Of a DNA stretch of 64,000 nucleotides, positions 8,752 through 17,264 are shown piece after piece. The first letter of the stretch is position 1, and each line of letters opens with the position of its first letter. The position numbers were made by a program, and so were the translations under genes. A model generated the notes under the pieces. It was not told where the DNA came from and made no database searches. It was given only the letters and a program-made list of their open reading frames with translations. Location: contig JAPLFJ010000026.1 in the NCBI GenBank assembly GCA_026390735.1, positions 80,399 through 144,398 of the forward strand, given 5' to 3'. The stretch comes from Ignavibacteriota bacterium. Lineage in GTDB: Bacteria; Bacteroidota; Ignavibacteria; Tepidaquicellales; Tepidaquicellaceae.

Positions 8752-11229
8752 ATGCCAAACGAAAAGATAATACCGGTTAATATTGAAGACGAATTAAAAA
8801 CGTCTTACATTGATTATTCAATGTCTGTTATTGTGTCAAGAGCTCTGCCTGACGTCAGAGACGGTTTAAAACCCGTTCACAGAAGAGTTCTCTATGGAAT
8901 GAGCGGACTGAGTTTGTACTCAAATAAACCTTATAAAAAATCCGCAAGAATAGTTGGAGAGGTCCTCGGTAAGTATCACCCGCACGGTGATTCTGCCGTT
9001 TATTATACGATGGTCAGAATGGTTCAGGATTTTTCTTTAAGGTACACGCTCGTTGACGGACAGGGAAACTTCGGTTCTATCGATGGTGATTCTCCTGCTG
9101 CGATGCGTTATACAGAAGCAAGACTTTCAAAAGTCGCTGAAACACTTTTAACTGATATTGATAAAAACACAGTTGACTTCGTTCCTAACTTTGATGAGAC
9201 ATTAAAAGAACCTACGGTTCTTCCGTGTAATTTTCCTAATCTGTTAGTAAACGGTTCGAACGGTATTGCTGTTGGTATGGCAACTAATATTGCCCCACAT
9301 AATTTAACTGAAGTCTGTGATGGCTTGATATATCTTCTAAAGAATCCAGATGCTCCAATTAAGAAATTAATGAAGTACATTACTGCACCTGATTTTCCGA
9401 CAGGCGGGATAATATACGGCTATCAACCTGTTATCGATGCTTTTGAAACAGGAAGAGGTAAGGTTATACTTCAGGCAAAACTGAACATCGAACCTGACAG
9501 AAATGGGAAACAGAATATAATAATTACCGAATTACCGTATCAGGTAAACAAAGCAACACTTATCGAAAATATTGCACAGCTCGTAAGAGATAAAAAGCTT
9601 GAAGATATTGCAGCCATTAATGATGAAAGTGACAGAGACGGAATGAGAGTGGTTATCGGTCTGAAACGTGATGCTAATCCGAACGTGATTGTAAATAACC
9701 TTTACAAGCATACTCAGATGAGAGTAACGTTTGGTATTATTACTCTTGCACTGGTTGATGGTGTTCCTAAAGTTCTGAATCTCAAGCAAGTGATGGAGTA
9801 TTTTATAAAGCACAGACTTGAAGTTATCGTGAGACGTTCGAAATATGAACTCGATGAAGCAGAAAAACGTGCACATATACTCGAAGGATATATCATTGCT
9901 CTTGATAACATCGATGAAATTATCAAAGTAATCAGGAAGTCCAAAGATACTCCTACCGCAAAAGATGCTTTAGTGAAGAGGTTTAAACTTTCTGAGATTC
10001 AGGCAACCGCTATTCTGGAAATGAGACTGCAGAGACTTACAGGTCTTGAAAGAAAGAAAATCGAAGAAGAATACAAGGAAGTATTAAAGACTATCGAAAG
10101 ACTGAAGAGAATACTTGCGAGCGAAGATTTAAGAAGAGAAATTATCACTGATGATTTAAAGGAACTCAAAGAGAGATTTGGCGACGAGAGAAGAACTTCT
10201 ATTATTTACGACGTGAAGAAGATGACTGATGATGAAATGATTAAAGAACTCGTGAAGGAAGAAGACGTAGTCATAACTATTTCTAACAAAGGATTCATAA
10301 AACGTATTCCTGTAAATTCATATAAGACACAGGGCAGAGGCGGCAGGGGAATAACTGCTGCATCAACGGGCAGTTCTGATGAGGACTTTATCGAACATAT
10401 GTTCATAGGCTCCACACATCAGTATATTATGTTCTTTACCGACAAAGGTAAATGCTACTGGCTGAAAGTTTACGATATTCCTGAGGGTTCGAGAGCCTCA
10501 AGGGGTAAATCGATACTTAACCTGATAGAGAAAGAGAAAGATGAAAATATTTCCGCATTCCTGATGGTTAAAGACTTCACTGAAGAACTATACATCACAA
10601 TGATTACAAAATTTGGTACTATTAAGAAAACCAAACTTGAAGCATATTCAAACATCAGAAAAAACGGTATTAATGCGATTAATATTAACGATAACGATGC
10701 TTTAGTTGAAGTGAAACTTACAACCGGTAATCAGGAAATAGTAATCGGGACTCACTTCGGTCAGGCAATCCGCTTCAACGAGTCACTTGTTCGTGATATG
10801 GGCAGAACCGCAACAGGCGTTCGTGCTATTAAACTTGCAAAGGGTGATTATGTTGTTGGTATGATAGCAGTCGTAAGAGCCAGCGCTACAATTCTTGTGG
10901 TAACTGAAAAGGGCTACGGCAAGAGAAGCGATTTGAATGATTACAGAATTACTTCACGTGGCGGTAAGGGTGTCAGGACAGTAAAGACATCCGATAAAGT
11001 CGGAAAGATGATTTCAATAAAAGAAGTTACAGACACAGATGACCTTATGATAATCACAACACGTGGTATACTGATAAGACAAAAGATGAAAGATATTCGT
11101 GTTATGGGAAGAGCGGCATCTGGTGTAAGACTTATAAGAATCGGTGATAATGATAATATATCAGCAATTGCCAGAATACTTGAAGAGGATAAAGAAGGCA
11201 GCGGCGCTGATCAGGAAAAAATATTCTAA
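8752..11229 (+). CDS. gyrA: DNA gyrase subunit A
   Basis: Breakage-reunion subunit of the A2B2 gyrase that introduces negative supercoils. 825 residues. The N-terminal winged-helix/tower core carries the catalytic Tyr in [10 protein letters not shown] (Tyr120, equivalent to E. coli Tyr122). The C-terminal beta-pinwheel begins with the GyrA-box QGRGGRG (527-533), which distinguishes it from ParC. The quinolone-resistance region reads [16 protein letters not shown]. The residue at E. coli Ser83 is Ser (81), but that at Asp87 is Tyr (85), a substitution known to lower fluoroquinolone binding in other species. The gene follows tRNA-Ala and its terminator; an MntA/HepT pair starts 4 bp after the stop. 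Confidence 0.97.
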   Translation: MPNEKIIPVNIEDELKTSYIDYSMSVIVSRALPDVRDGLKPVHRRVLYGMSGLSLYSNKPYKKSARIVGEVLGKYHPHGDSAVYYTMVRMVQDFSLRYTLVDGQGNFGSIDGDSPAAMRYTEARLSKVAETLLTDIDKNTVDFVPNFDETLKEPTVLPCNFPNLLVNGSNGIAVGMATNIAPHNLTEVCDGLIYLLKNPDAPIKKLMKYITAPDFPTGGIIYGYQPVIDAFETGRGKVILQAKLNIEPDRNGKQNIIITELPYQVNKATLIENIAQLVRDKKLEDIAAINDESDRDGMRVVIGLKRDANPNVIVNNLYKHTQMRVTFGIITLALVDGVPKVLNLKQVMEYFIKHRLEVIVRRSKYELDEAEKRAHILEGYIIALDNIDEIIKVIRKSKDTPTAKDALVKRFKLSEIQATAILEMRLQRLTGLERKKIEEEYKEVLKTIERLKRILASEDLRREIITDDLKELKERFGDERRTSIIYDVKKMTDDEMIKELVKEEDVVITISNKGFIKRIPVNSYKTQGRGGRGITAASTGSSDEDFIEHMFIGSTHQYIMFFTDKGKCYWLKVYDIPEGSRASRGKSILNLIEKEKDENISAFLMVKDFTEELYITMITKFGTIKKTKLEAYSNIRKNGINAININDNDALVEVKLTTGNQEIVIGTHFGQAIRFNESLVRDMGRTATGVRAIKLAKGDYVVGMIAVVRASATILVVTEKGYGKRSDLNDYRITSRGGKGVRTVKTSDKVGKMISIKEVTDTDDLMIITTRGILIRQKMKDIRVMGRAASGVRLIRIGDNDNISAIARILEEDKEGSGADQEKIF

Positions 11230-11233
11230 TAAT

Positions 11234-11530
11234 ATGGAAAACAAACCGGAACTATACGATAAAATTGTTTCCTTTCTGAAGGAGTATGGAGTTATTAATA
11301 TTTCCGTTTTCGGCTCGTATGCTAATAATGAAGAAACAGAAAGAAGTGATATAGATTTAATAGTTGAATTCAAAAATCAGTTGAGTCTTCTAAAATACGT
11401 AGAAATTGAGCAGGGATTGTCTGACTATTTAGGTATAAATGTCGACTTGCTGACAAAAGCTTCCATAAGTCCTTATATATATAATAGTATACAAGGTGAA
11501 ATAAAGGTCATATATAAATGGGTAAGCTAG
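11234..11530 (+). CDS. mntA: MntA-type minimal nucleotidyltransferase antitoxin
   Basis: 98-residue minimal nucleotidyltransferase. The active-site signature is GSYANNEETERSDIDL (GS...DxD; Asp39 and Asp41). In characterised HEPN/MNT pairs this enzyme adds AMP to a Tyr of the HEPN toxin and neutralises it. I use the ATG at 11234, just after the gyrA stop; a longer frame opens inside gyrA but would add residues with no MNT homology. Its 3' end overlaps the hepT start by 13 bp, the usual arrangement. Antitoxin-before-toxin order and tight spacing support the pairing. Confidence 0.9.
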   Translation: MENKPELYDKIVSFLKEYGVINISVFGSYANNEETERSDIDLIVEFKNQLSLLKYVEIEQGLSDYLGINVDLLTKASISPYIYNSIQGEIKVIYKWVS

Positions 11531-11877
11531 ATTCAGTATATCTATTCCATATCAGAGATTCTATTAATAAAATTATAGAATATACTGTAAGTACAGATAT
11601 AGAAAGTTTTAAATCAAATTCAATGATGCAGGATGCAGTTATCAGGCAAATTGAAATAATCGGAGAAGCCTCTTCAAAATTGACAAAATCATTCAGGGAA
11701 AGTAATTCACAGATTCCCTGGAAAAATATTGTCGGTATGAGAAACAAACTTATTCATGACTATTTTGGCGTTGATGTCATGGCAGTCTGGGAAACTGTGA
11801 AGAATGATATCCCAACTCTTAAAATTAATTTGGAAACTATTATCTCAACTTTAGACCAACCTTTAAATTTCCTGTAA
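11518..11877 (+). CDS. hepT: HepT-type HEPN ribonuclease toxin
   Basis: 119-residue helical HEPN protein (DUF86/HepT family). The catalytic motif RX4HXY is intact as RNKLIHDY (Arg75, His80, Tyr82); Arg/His are the RNase residues and Tyr is the residue AMPylated by MntA in studied systems. The N-terminal IRDSINKIIEYT and QIEIIGEASSKL helices are typical. It overlaps mntA by 13 bp, and its stop shares bases with the ATG of the threonine aldolase gene (TAATG). The three may therefore be translated as a coupled unit, possibly by read-through from gyrA. All key residues are present, so the toxin is probably active. Confidence 0.9.
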   Translation: MGKLDSVYLFHIRDSINKIIEYTVSTDIESFKSNSMMQDAVIRQIEIIGEASSKLTKSFRESNSQIPWKNIVGMRNKLIHDYFGVDVMAVWETVKNDIPTLKINLETIISTLDQPLNFL

Positions 11878-12902
11878 TGAAACCTATAGACTTAAGAAGT
11901 GATACGGTAACTCAGCCGTCAAAGGCAATGCGCGAAGCAATTTTCAATGCTGAAGTCGGCGATGATGTATTTAGTGAAGACCCCACAGTAATTAAACTTC
12001 AGCGGAAATGTGCTGAGTTGTCGGGTAAACAATCATCTTTATTCGTTACAACAGGATGCCTGGGAAACCAGCTTGCTATCAAAGGGCACACTGTACAGGG
12101 AGATGAAGTTATCTGCGAATCTGAGGCTCATATATTCCACTACGAGACTTCCGCACCGTCAATCATTTCAAACGTTCAGCTTCATACTGTACCAGGAACA
12201 AACGGAGTTATGAATGTCGAAGATATTAAGTCAGCAATCAGGTCAGACGAATATTACTTCCCTAAAACTAAACTAATCTGCCTCGAAAATACTCATAACA
12301 GGGCAGGCGGAACAATACAACCGATTGAAAACATAAAAGATATTTATTCTCTCGCAAAACAGAACAACATCAAAGTCCACATAGACGGTGCAAGAATATT
12401 TAACGCCTCTGCTGAAACAGGAATAACCCTTAAGGAATATGCTCAATATTGTGATTCGATATCATTCTGCTTCTCAAAGGGACTCGGTGCACCTGTAGGC
12501 TCGATACTTTGCGGTGATTATGAGTTGATTACTCTTGCTCATAAATGGAGAAAGATTCTTGGCGGCGGAATGCGCCAGTCGGGAATACTTGCTGCTGCAG
12601 CGTTATATGCTCTGGATAATAACGTTACAAGACTTAAAGAAGATAATAATAATGCCATGTATTTCGCAAAAGAAATTTCCGCTCTTGAGAAAGTCAATAT
12701 AAACATTGATGCAGTTCAGACAAATATCGTGGTATTTGAAGTTAAAGGGATTGTAAAAGATGAATTCCTGGGCCATATGAAAGATAAAGGTGTATTAATG
12801 TCTTCAGGTTCATACTCAAACATCAGAGCAGTATTTCATCTTGATGTTAGCAGAGAAGAAGTTGTAAAAGCAGTTAAACTGATTAAAGAGTATCTGACAT
12901 AA
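11877..12902 (+). CDS. ltaE: Low-specificity L-threonine aldolase
   Basis: PLP enzyme cleaving L-threonine/allo-threonine to glycine and acetaldehyde. 341 residues, fold type I. Typical motifs are IDLRSDTVTQPS at the start, GDDVFSEDPTV, the strand KVHIDGARIFNA, and the Schiff-base lysine in FSKGLGAPVGS (Lys201). GGGMRQSGILAAA is also family-specific. The start overlaps the hepT stop by one base. It converges with rarA, whose end is only 4 bp away with no obvious terminator between. A related beta-eliminating lyase is possible but less likely. Confidence 0.93.
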   Translation: MKPIDLRSDTVTQPSKAMREAIFNAEVGDDVFSEDPTVIKLQRKCAELSGKQSSLFVTTGCLGNQLAIKGHTVQGDEVICESEAHIFHYETSAPSIISNVQLHTVPGTNGVMNVEDIKSAIRSDEYYFPKTKLICLENTHNRAGGTIQPIENIKDIYSLAKQNNIKVHIDGARIFNASAETGITLKEYAQYCDSISFCFSKGLGAPVGSILCGDYELITLAHKWRKILGGGMRQSGILAAAALYALDNNVTRLKEDNNNAMYFAKEISALEKVNINIDAVQTNIVVFEVKGIVKDEFLGHMKDKGVLMSSGSYSNIRAVFHLDVSREEVVKAVKLIKEYLT

Positions 12903-12906
12903 TTTA

Positions 12907-14214
12907 TCACTTTTCTTTCTTTCTTTTTCTGTCTTCGAGAAATTTTTTAAACTTCTCTTCTCTTCCGCTGTCAGAAGGGTCGTAATAAGTCTTATCCTTT
13001 AATTCTTCCGGCAAGAAATCCATCTTTGCCCAGTGATTGTCATAATCGTGAGCATATTTATACTCTTTCCCGTAACCAAGTTCTTTCATTAGTTTTGTCG
13101 GGGCATTTCTCAGATGAAGCGGCACTCCGTAAGGTGGTAAAGTATTTACATCTCCTTCTGCATTCTTAATAGCCATGTATGAAGAATTGCTTTTTGGTGA
13201 ACAGGCAAGATATGTTGCACACTGCGAGAGTATTATTCTTGCTTCAGGCATTCCGATATTATCAACCGCATTAAACGTTGTGACTGCGAGTGTTATTGCA
13301 TACGGGTCAGCATTCCCGATGTCTTCCGATGCGAGTATAATCATTCTTCTTGCTATAAACTTCGGGTCCTCGCCTCCACGAAGCATTCTTGCAAGCCAGT
13401 AGACCGCAGCATCAGGGTCGCTCCCGCGCATACTTTTAATAAAAGCAGAAATAATGTTATAATGTTCTTCTGCATTCTTATCGTATTTAATGTGATTAGT
13501 CTGGAATGCATCTTTAAGAATGTCGTTTGTAATTATGTATTTCCCGTTATCTGCCTGTGTAATCTTGAATGCAAGTTCAAGTCCGTTTAAAAGTCTTCGT
13601 GCATCTCCGTTTGAAAGGGATATCAGGAAATCAGTATCCGTAATCTCTATATCAAAATCCTTTAATAGTACATCATCTTTAAGTGCTCTTTTAATGATGT
13701 TCTCAAAATCTTTCTTCCCGAGTTCTTCGAGTGTGTAAACACGGCATCTTGAAAGAAGAGGGGATATAACTTCGAAAGAAGGGTTTTCAGTTGTTGCACC
13801 GATTAATGTCAGTATACCATTCTCTACACTGTGCAACAGTGAATCCTGCTGTGATTTATTGAACCTGTGTATCTCATCTATAAACAATAAAGTTTTTCTG
13901 CTGTAAAACTTTAAACTTCTTTCGGCTTTATCGATTGCTTCCCTTACATCTTTCACTCCCGACGAAACTGCTGATAACTGTATGAAATCAAAATCTATTA
14001 ACTTCGAAATAATCAGTGCCAGAGTAGTTTTGCCGACTCCCGGAGGTCCCCATAGAATCATGGATACTATTGATTTGTTCTCAAGCATTAATCTTATGGG
14101 CTTTCCCTTACCGATTAAATGTTCCTGCCCGAAAAATCCTTCGAGCGTATCAGGCCTCAGTCTTTCTGCAATCGGTTTACCGGCATCTGTATTATTTACG
14201 TCAAATAAATCCAT
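12907..14214 (-). CDS. rarA: Replication-associated recombination protein RarA (MgsA) AAA+ ATPase
   Basis: 435-residue clamp-loader-like ATPase that acts at stalled replication forks. Starts with the family signature PIAERLRPDTLEGFFGQEHL, Walker A GPPGVGKT (56-63), Walker B LLFIDEIHRF (DEIH 113-116), sensor 1 GATTENPSFEV and arginine finger SRCRVY. The C-terminal RarA helical domain has WLARMLRGGEDPKFIARR and DEIGN-like EDIGNADP. The Lys/Arg-rich tail is unremarkable. It is the last gene of a minus-strand run after the aminotransferase, with a 1-bp gap between the two. Confidence 0.96.
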   Translation of the reverse strand: MDLFDVNNTDAGKPIAERLRPDTLEGFFGQEHLIGKGKPIRLMLENKSIVSMILWGPPGVGKTTLALIISKLIDFDFIQLSAVSSGVKDVREAIDKAERSLKFYSRKTLLFIDEIHRFNKSQQDSLLHSVENGILTLIGATTENPSFEVISPLLSRCRVYTLEELGKKDFENIIKRALKDDVLLKDFDIEITDTDFLISLSNGDARRLLNGLELAFKITQADNGKYIITNDILKDAFQTNHIKYDKNAEEHYNIISAFIKSMRGSDPDAAVYWLARMLRGGEDPKFIARRMIILASEDIGNADPYAITLAVTTFNAVDNIGMPEARIILSQCATYLACSPKSNSSYMAIKNAEGDVNTLPPYGVPLHLRNAPTKLMKELGYGKEYKYAHDYDNHWAKMDFLPEELKDKTYYDPSDSGREEKFKKFLEDRKRKKEK

Positions 14215-14215
14215 T

Positions 14216-15292
14216 TCAAAACTTTTTAAATAAGTAAATTAAATTAGAAACATCTTCAAACTTATGCATCGGGAAGTTGCCAATCCTTATGTGGTTCTCT
14301 TTGAAATCACCATACCCACTGCTTACAACAAAATCATTGTATTCTAACTTTGTGTGTATTTTATTCGTATCCAGTTCTGTTTTCAGTACTATTGTCGTTA
14401 ATGACCTTAAATCTTTTTCTTCTACGAATGGTTTTATGTTAGGATGTTTGTCAAAGAAATTATAAAGTAAGTTTGCTTTCTTCTCCGTCTCGTTTCTCAT
14501 CGTATCAACACCTTTATTCAATATTGCCTCGCAGGATTTCCCAAGTAGGTAAATTGCAGGAATGTTCGGAGTTATAGTGGTCTGATTCTTATCAGCATTA
14601 GCCGCTAAATTTAAAAAATTATTGTATGTACCTATAACAATTCCTTTGTCACTCAGTCCTTTCGCCTTATTAATCAAACTCTTTCTGCATACCATCACTC
14701 CAAGCCCAGGCGGAAGCCCAAAACCTTTCTGCACTGAAAAGAATGCGGCATCAATGAAGTTAAAGTCAAACTGATAATAGGGGACTGACGTAACTATATC
14801 AACTGCCATTATCTTCTCAGGGTATTTATTCTTCAACTCATAAATCTTCTTTGCGTCAAGCACTGTTCCTGTGCTCGTTTCATTATGCGTAACACAAATC
14901 ATTTCAGTACTATCACTTATACTGACATCATTCCAGTTGAAATCTGTGCCGTATTCTGATTTAATAAATGCAGTATTCTTACCAAGATGTTTTGATATTT
15001 TAAGGAATCTTTCCGCGAAGTAACCATTGATAAAATGAAAAGATTCTTTCTCCACGAGGTTCTGCACAACTCTTTCCATACATTCTGTAGCAGATGAAAG
15101 AAAGAAAACATAAAAGTCGTCGGGTATATTAAGTAAAGACTTCAAAGATTTAACGGTGTCTGCGTATATCTCTTCAAATTCTTTTGAACGGTGGGAAAAT
15201 GAAAATATATTATTCTCTACGGCATTAGCATAATTATAGGCAATTCCTTCTGAAAGTTCAGTAGGGCCTACTGTAAAATATTTCTTATTCAT
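14216..15292 (-). CDS. Class V aminotransferase, phosphoserine-aminotransferase-like
   Basis: 358-residue fold type I PLP enzyme. YFTVGPTELSEG at the N-terminus, SHRSKEFEEIY, ATECMERVVQNL and the PLP-lysine in SVQKGFGLPPGLG (Lys189) place it in the SerC/class V group. Asp165 (AVDIVTS) would bind the pyridine nitrogen. The sequence differs enough from standard SerC that serine-pathway function is an inference; alanine-glyoxylate-type transaminase activity is an alternative. Its start overlaps the end of the hydrolase gene by 4 bp (ATGA), so translation is probably coupled; rarA follows directly. Confidence 0.82.
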   Translation of the reverse strand: MNKKYFTVGPTELSEGIAYNYANAVENNIFSFSHRSKEFEEIYADTVKSLKSLLNIPDDFYVFFLSSATECMERVVQNLVEKESFHFINGYFAERFLKISKHLGKNTAFIKSEYGTDFNWNDVSISDSTEMICVTHNETSTGTVLDAKKIYELKNKYPEKIMAVDIVTSVPYYQFDFNFIDAAFFSVQKGFGLPPGLGVMVCRKSLINKAKGLSDKGIVIGTYNNFLNLAANADKNQTTITPNIPAIYLLGKSCEAILNKGVDTMRNETEKKANLLYNFFDKHPNIKPFVEEKDLRSLTTIVLKTELDTNKIHTKLEYNDFVVSSGYGDFKENHIRIGNFPMHKFEDVSNLIYLFKKF

Positions 15293-16257
15293 CTTGTGTC
15301 TTTGTCTGTTTCTGTCTTTTCGATAAAACTTTTAACAATATAATTATATTCCTCCGTCTTTTCAAGATGATGATTGTGCGAGGCATCCTTAAAGACAACT
15401 ATCTTTGAGTCTGGAGTTAAATCACTGAGCATTTTAGTAATCTCAGGTGTCGCTTCGTCGTATTCTCCGCTTGTATAAAGCACGGGTACGGATATCTTTT
15501 GTAAATCATTAATCCTGTTATGGTTTAGTAAAGTACCTGTTGCAGTAAACTCGCTCGGCCCCCACATATAAGTATAAATCTTTGAATTAATATTATTCAA
15601 AGATTCCAGAAGTAACGGATGCCATGGAGTTGTTCTGCATAAGTGCAGGTTGTAATAATAATTCATGGCTTCTGTGTAAGAGGCGTTATTAAAATCTTTT
15701 ATTTTCTCACAGTTTGAAATTACTTTTCTGTAATTATCTGGTAACGCAGATAAGTATGACCTTGCCCCTTTTACGAATAAGTCCGGACTGATACACGCAC
15801 CTGATAATATCATCCCCCGTACTTTAACAGATTTTGTAAAATATAATTCTGTCGCGAGTATAGTTCCCCAGGAATGGCCCAGAAGAAAAACTTCAGTATA
15901 ACCCAGATGCTTTATAAGGGTCCCAAGTTCCTTCGTATATCTTTCAACTGTCCATAGCGAGTCATTGTCAGGTTTGTCAGAACGTCCGCATCCGAGCTGA
16001 TCATAGAAAACCACAGGTCTGTCTCCGTCCAGTTCATTAATCGTTAAAAGGTAATCATGTGTCGCCCCGGGACCACCGTGAATGCATACAAGCGGAGTGC
16101 CGCTCTTTTCGGCACCGTAAATTATGTACCATATCTTTCCGCCTACAACATCACAATAATCCGTTACCCCGCTTAAAGTATTACCCTGTGCTACCATAAA
16201 ATTTATTCTTAAAAGGTTTAAAAATATAATGGAAAATATTGCAAGTATATATTCCAT
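15289..16257 (-). CDS. Proline iminopeptidase-like alpha/beta hydrolase, membrane-anchored or exported
   Basis: 322 residues. N-terminal hydrophobic segment (about 1-24), then an alpha/beta-hydrolase fold with the oxyanion motif HGGPG (60-64), DQLGCGRSDKP, nucleophile elbow GHSWG (Ser129), acid in GEYDEATP and His in DASHNHHLE. This combination is typical of S33 peptidases and related lactonases: release of N-terminal proline or hydrolysis of small amides/esters. The N-terminal segment suggests periplasmic or membrane-bound action, unlike cytoplasmic Pip. It heads the run hydrolase - aminotransferase - rarA and starts just beyond tRNA-Gly. Confidence 0.88.
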   Translation of the reverse strand: MEYILAIFSIIFLNLLRINFMVAQGNTLSGVTDYCDVVGGKIWYIIYGAEKSGTPLVCIHGGPGATHDYLLTINELDGDRPVVFYDQLGCGRSDKPDNDSLWTVERYTKELGTLIKHLGYTEVFLLGHSWGTILATELYFTKSVKVRGMILSGACISPDLFVKGARSYLSALPDNYRKVISNCEKIKDFNNASYTEAMNYYYNLHLCRTTPWHPLLLESLNNINSKIYTYMWGPSEFTATGTLLNHNRINDLQKISVPVLYTSGEYDEATPEITKMLSDLTPDSKIVVFKDASHNHHLEKTEEYNYIVKSFIEKTETDKDTR

Positions 16258-16276
16258 TAAAGAGAAATGATTTCAG

Positions 16277-16348
<72 letters not shown>

Positions 16349-16679
16349 TTAATTTGTTTTTACAGTAGCTTAAAAACTCATATAAAAAAACATTCACTAA
16401 ATCGTTCACTCGATTATTTCTAATCATCAACTCTAAGCATAATTTACGGAGATTAAATAAATCAATTCCATTATTATTTACGAATATCAAATTAGCAGAC
16501 TAAAATAAGATTATCAATTCAATAATAAACGCAGATCTTTCATAAAGTTATCAGTTAATGTACCAAGGGAGTAAAATAAAGAGAATTAGAAAATAAATTT
16601 AAAATATGATGGTGTATTGAATATTTTAAATTTATTATTTAATTTAATCCATTCAATATTCAAAATAAGGAGAACGAGA

Positions 16680-17126
16680 ATGAAAAAAGTGAAAGTACTA
16701 ATCATAGTTTTAACCTTAATATTAGCTTCTTCTTTCCTTTCGAAAGAGACTAATGCTCAGGATAAATGGGAAATAAAGTCAGTTATCTGCCCGACATCCT
16801 GTAAACTAAATGCAAAAGATCTTACGTTTAAGGTTAAGATTAAAAACATTAGTAATGCTATTTCAACAGGCGACAAAGTAACTGTAAAAGCAGTTATAAC
16901 TCATAACGGTGAAAATCTTGGTGGTAATGAAATAGATTTTACAACTGGTATTAGTAATATAGGCATTGGGAAAACTACCACACTAAGTATTCTGTGCACT
17001 AATGAGAATTTCAGGCAATTTACAAATGTAAAAGGTGCAAAAGATGTTACTGCAGTTTTCACGCTGATAACAGAAACAACTATACCGGCTTTTACAAAAA
17101 ATTTCTCGCTAAATGTGAGACAGTAA
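16680..17126 (+). CDS. Secreted protein of unknown function
   Basis: 148 residues from the ATG at 16680, which is preceded by AAGGAGAACGAGA, a good ribosome-binding site; an upstream in-frame TTG lacks one. A signal peptide (hydrophobic run to LASSFLSKETNAQ) precedes a single beta-sandwich-like domain with DLTFKVKIKNISNAISTGD and FTLITETTI. It reads like an Ig-like or CARDB-type extracellular domain (KVKIKNISNA). Two Cys (VICPTSC) are close together. No sorting domain or lipobox is present, so it is probably periplasmic. Function not recognised. A strong terminator follows. Confidence 0.7.
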   Translation: MKKVKVLIIVLTLILASSFLSKETNAQDKWEIKSVICPTSCKLNAKDLTFKVKIKNISNAISTGDKVTVKAVITHNGENLGGNEIDFTTGISNIGIGKTTTLSILCTNENFRQFTNVKGAKDVTAVFTLITETTIPAFTKNFSLNVRQ

Positions 17127-17152
17127 ATCATACAATAAAATATTTATAATTG

Positions 17153-17178
17153 CGGGTTTTGCAGGTATGCAAAACCCG
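17153..17178 (+). terminator. Rho-independent terminator
   Basis: Arms CGGGTTTTGC (17153-17162) and GCAAAACCCG (17169-17178), 6-base loop, followed by TTTTATTAT, 27 bp after the secreted-protein gene. Confidence 0.87.
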
Positions 17179-17264
17179 TTTTATTATCTGTTTAATCTTT
17201 ATACTATTTTGCTTATTATTCCACCTGTAAATAAAACAACATTTAATAATTAAAAGGGTGCCTT

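Noticed and set aside
11144..11233. Longer start for mntA inside gyrA
   Set aside because: Would add residues translated from the gyrA end with no nucleotidyltransferase homology; the ATG at 11234 fits the family length.
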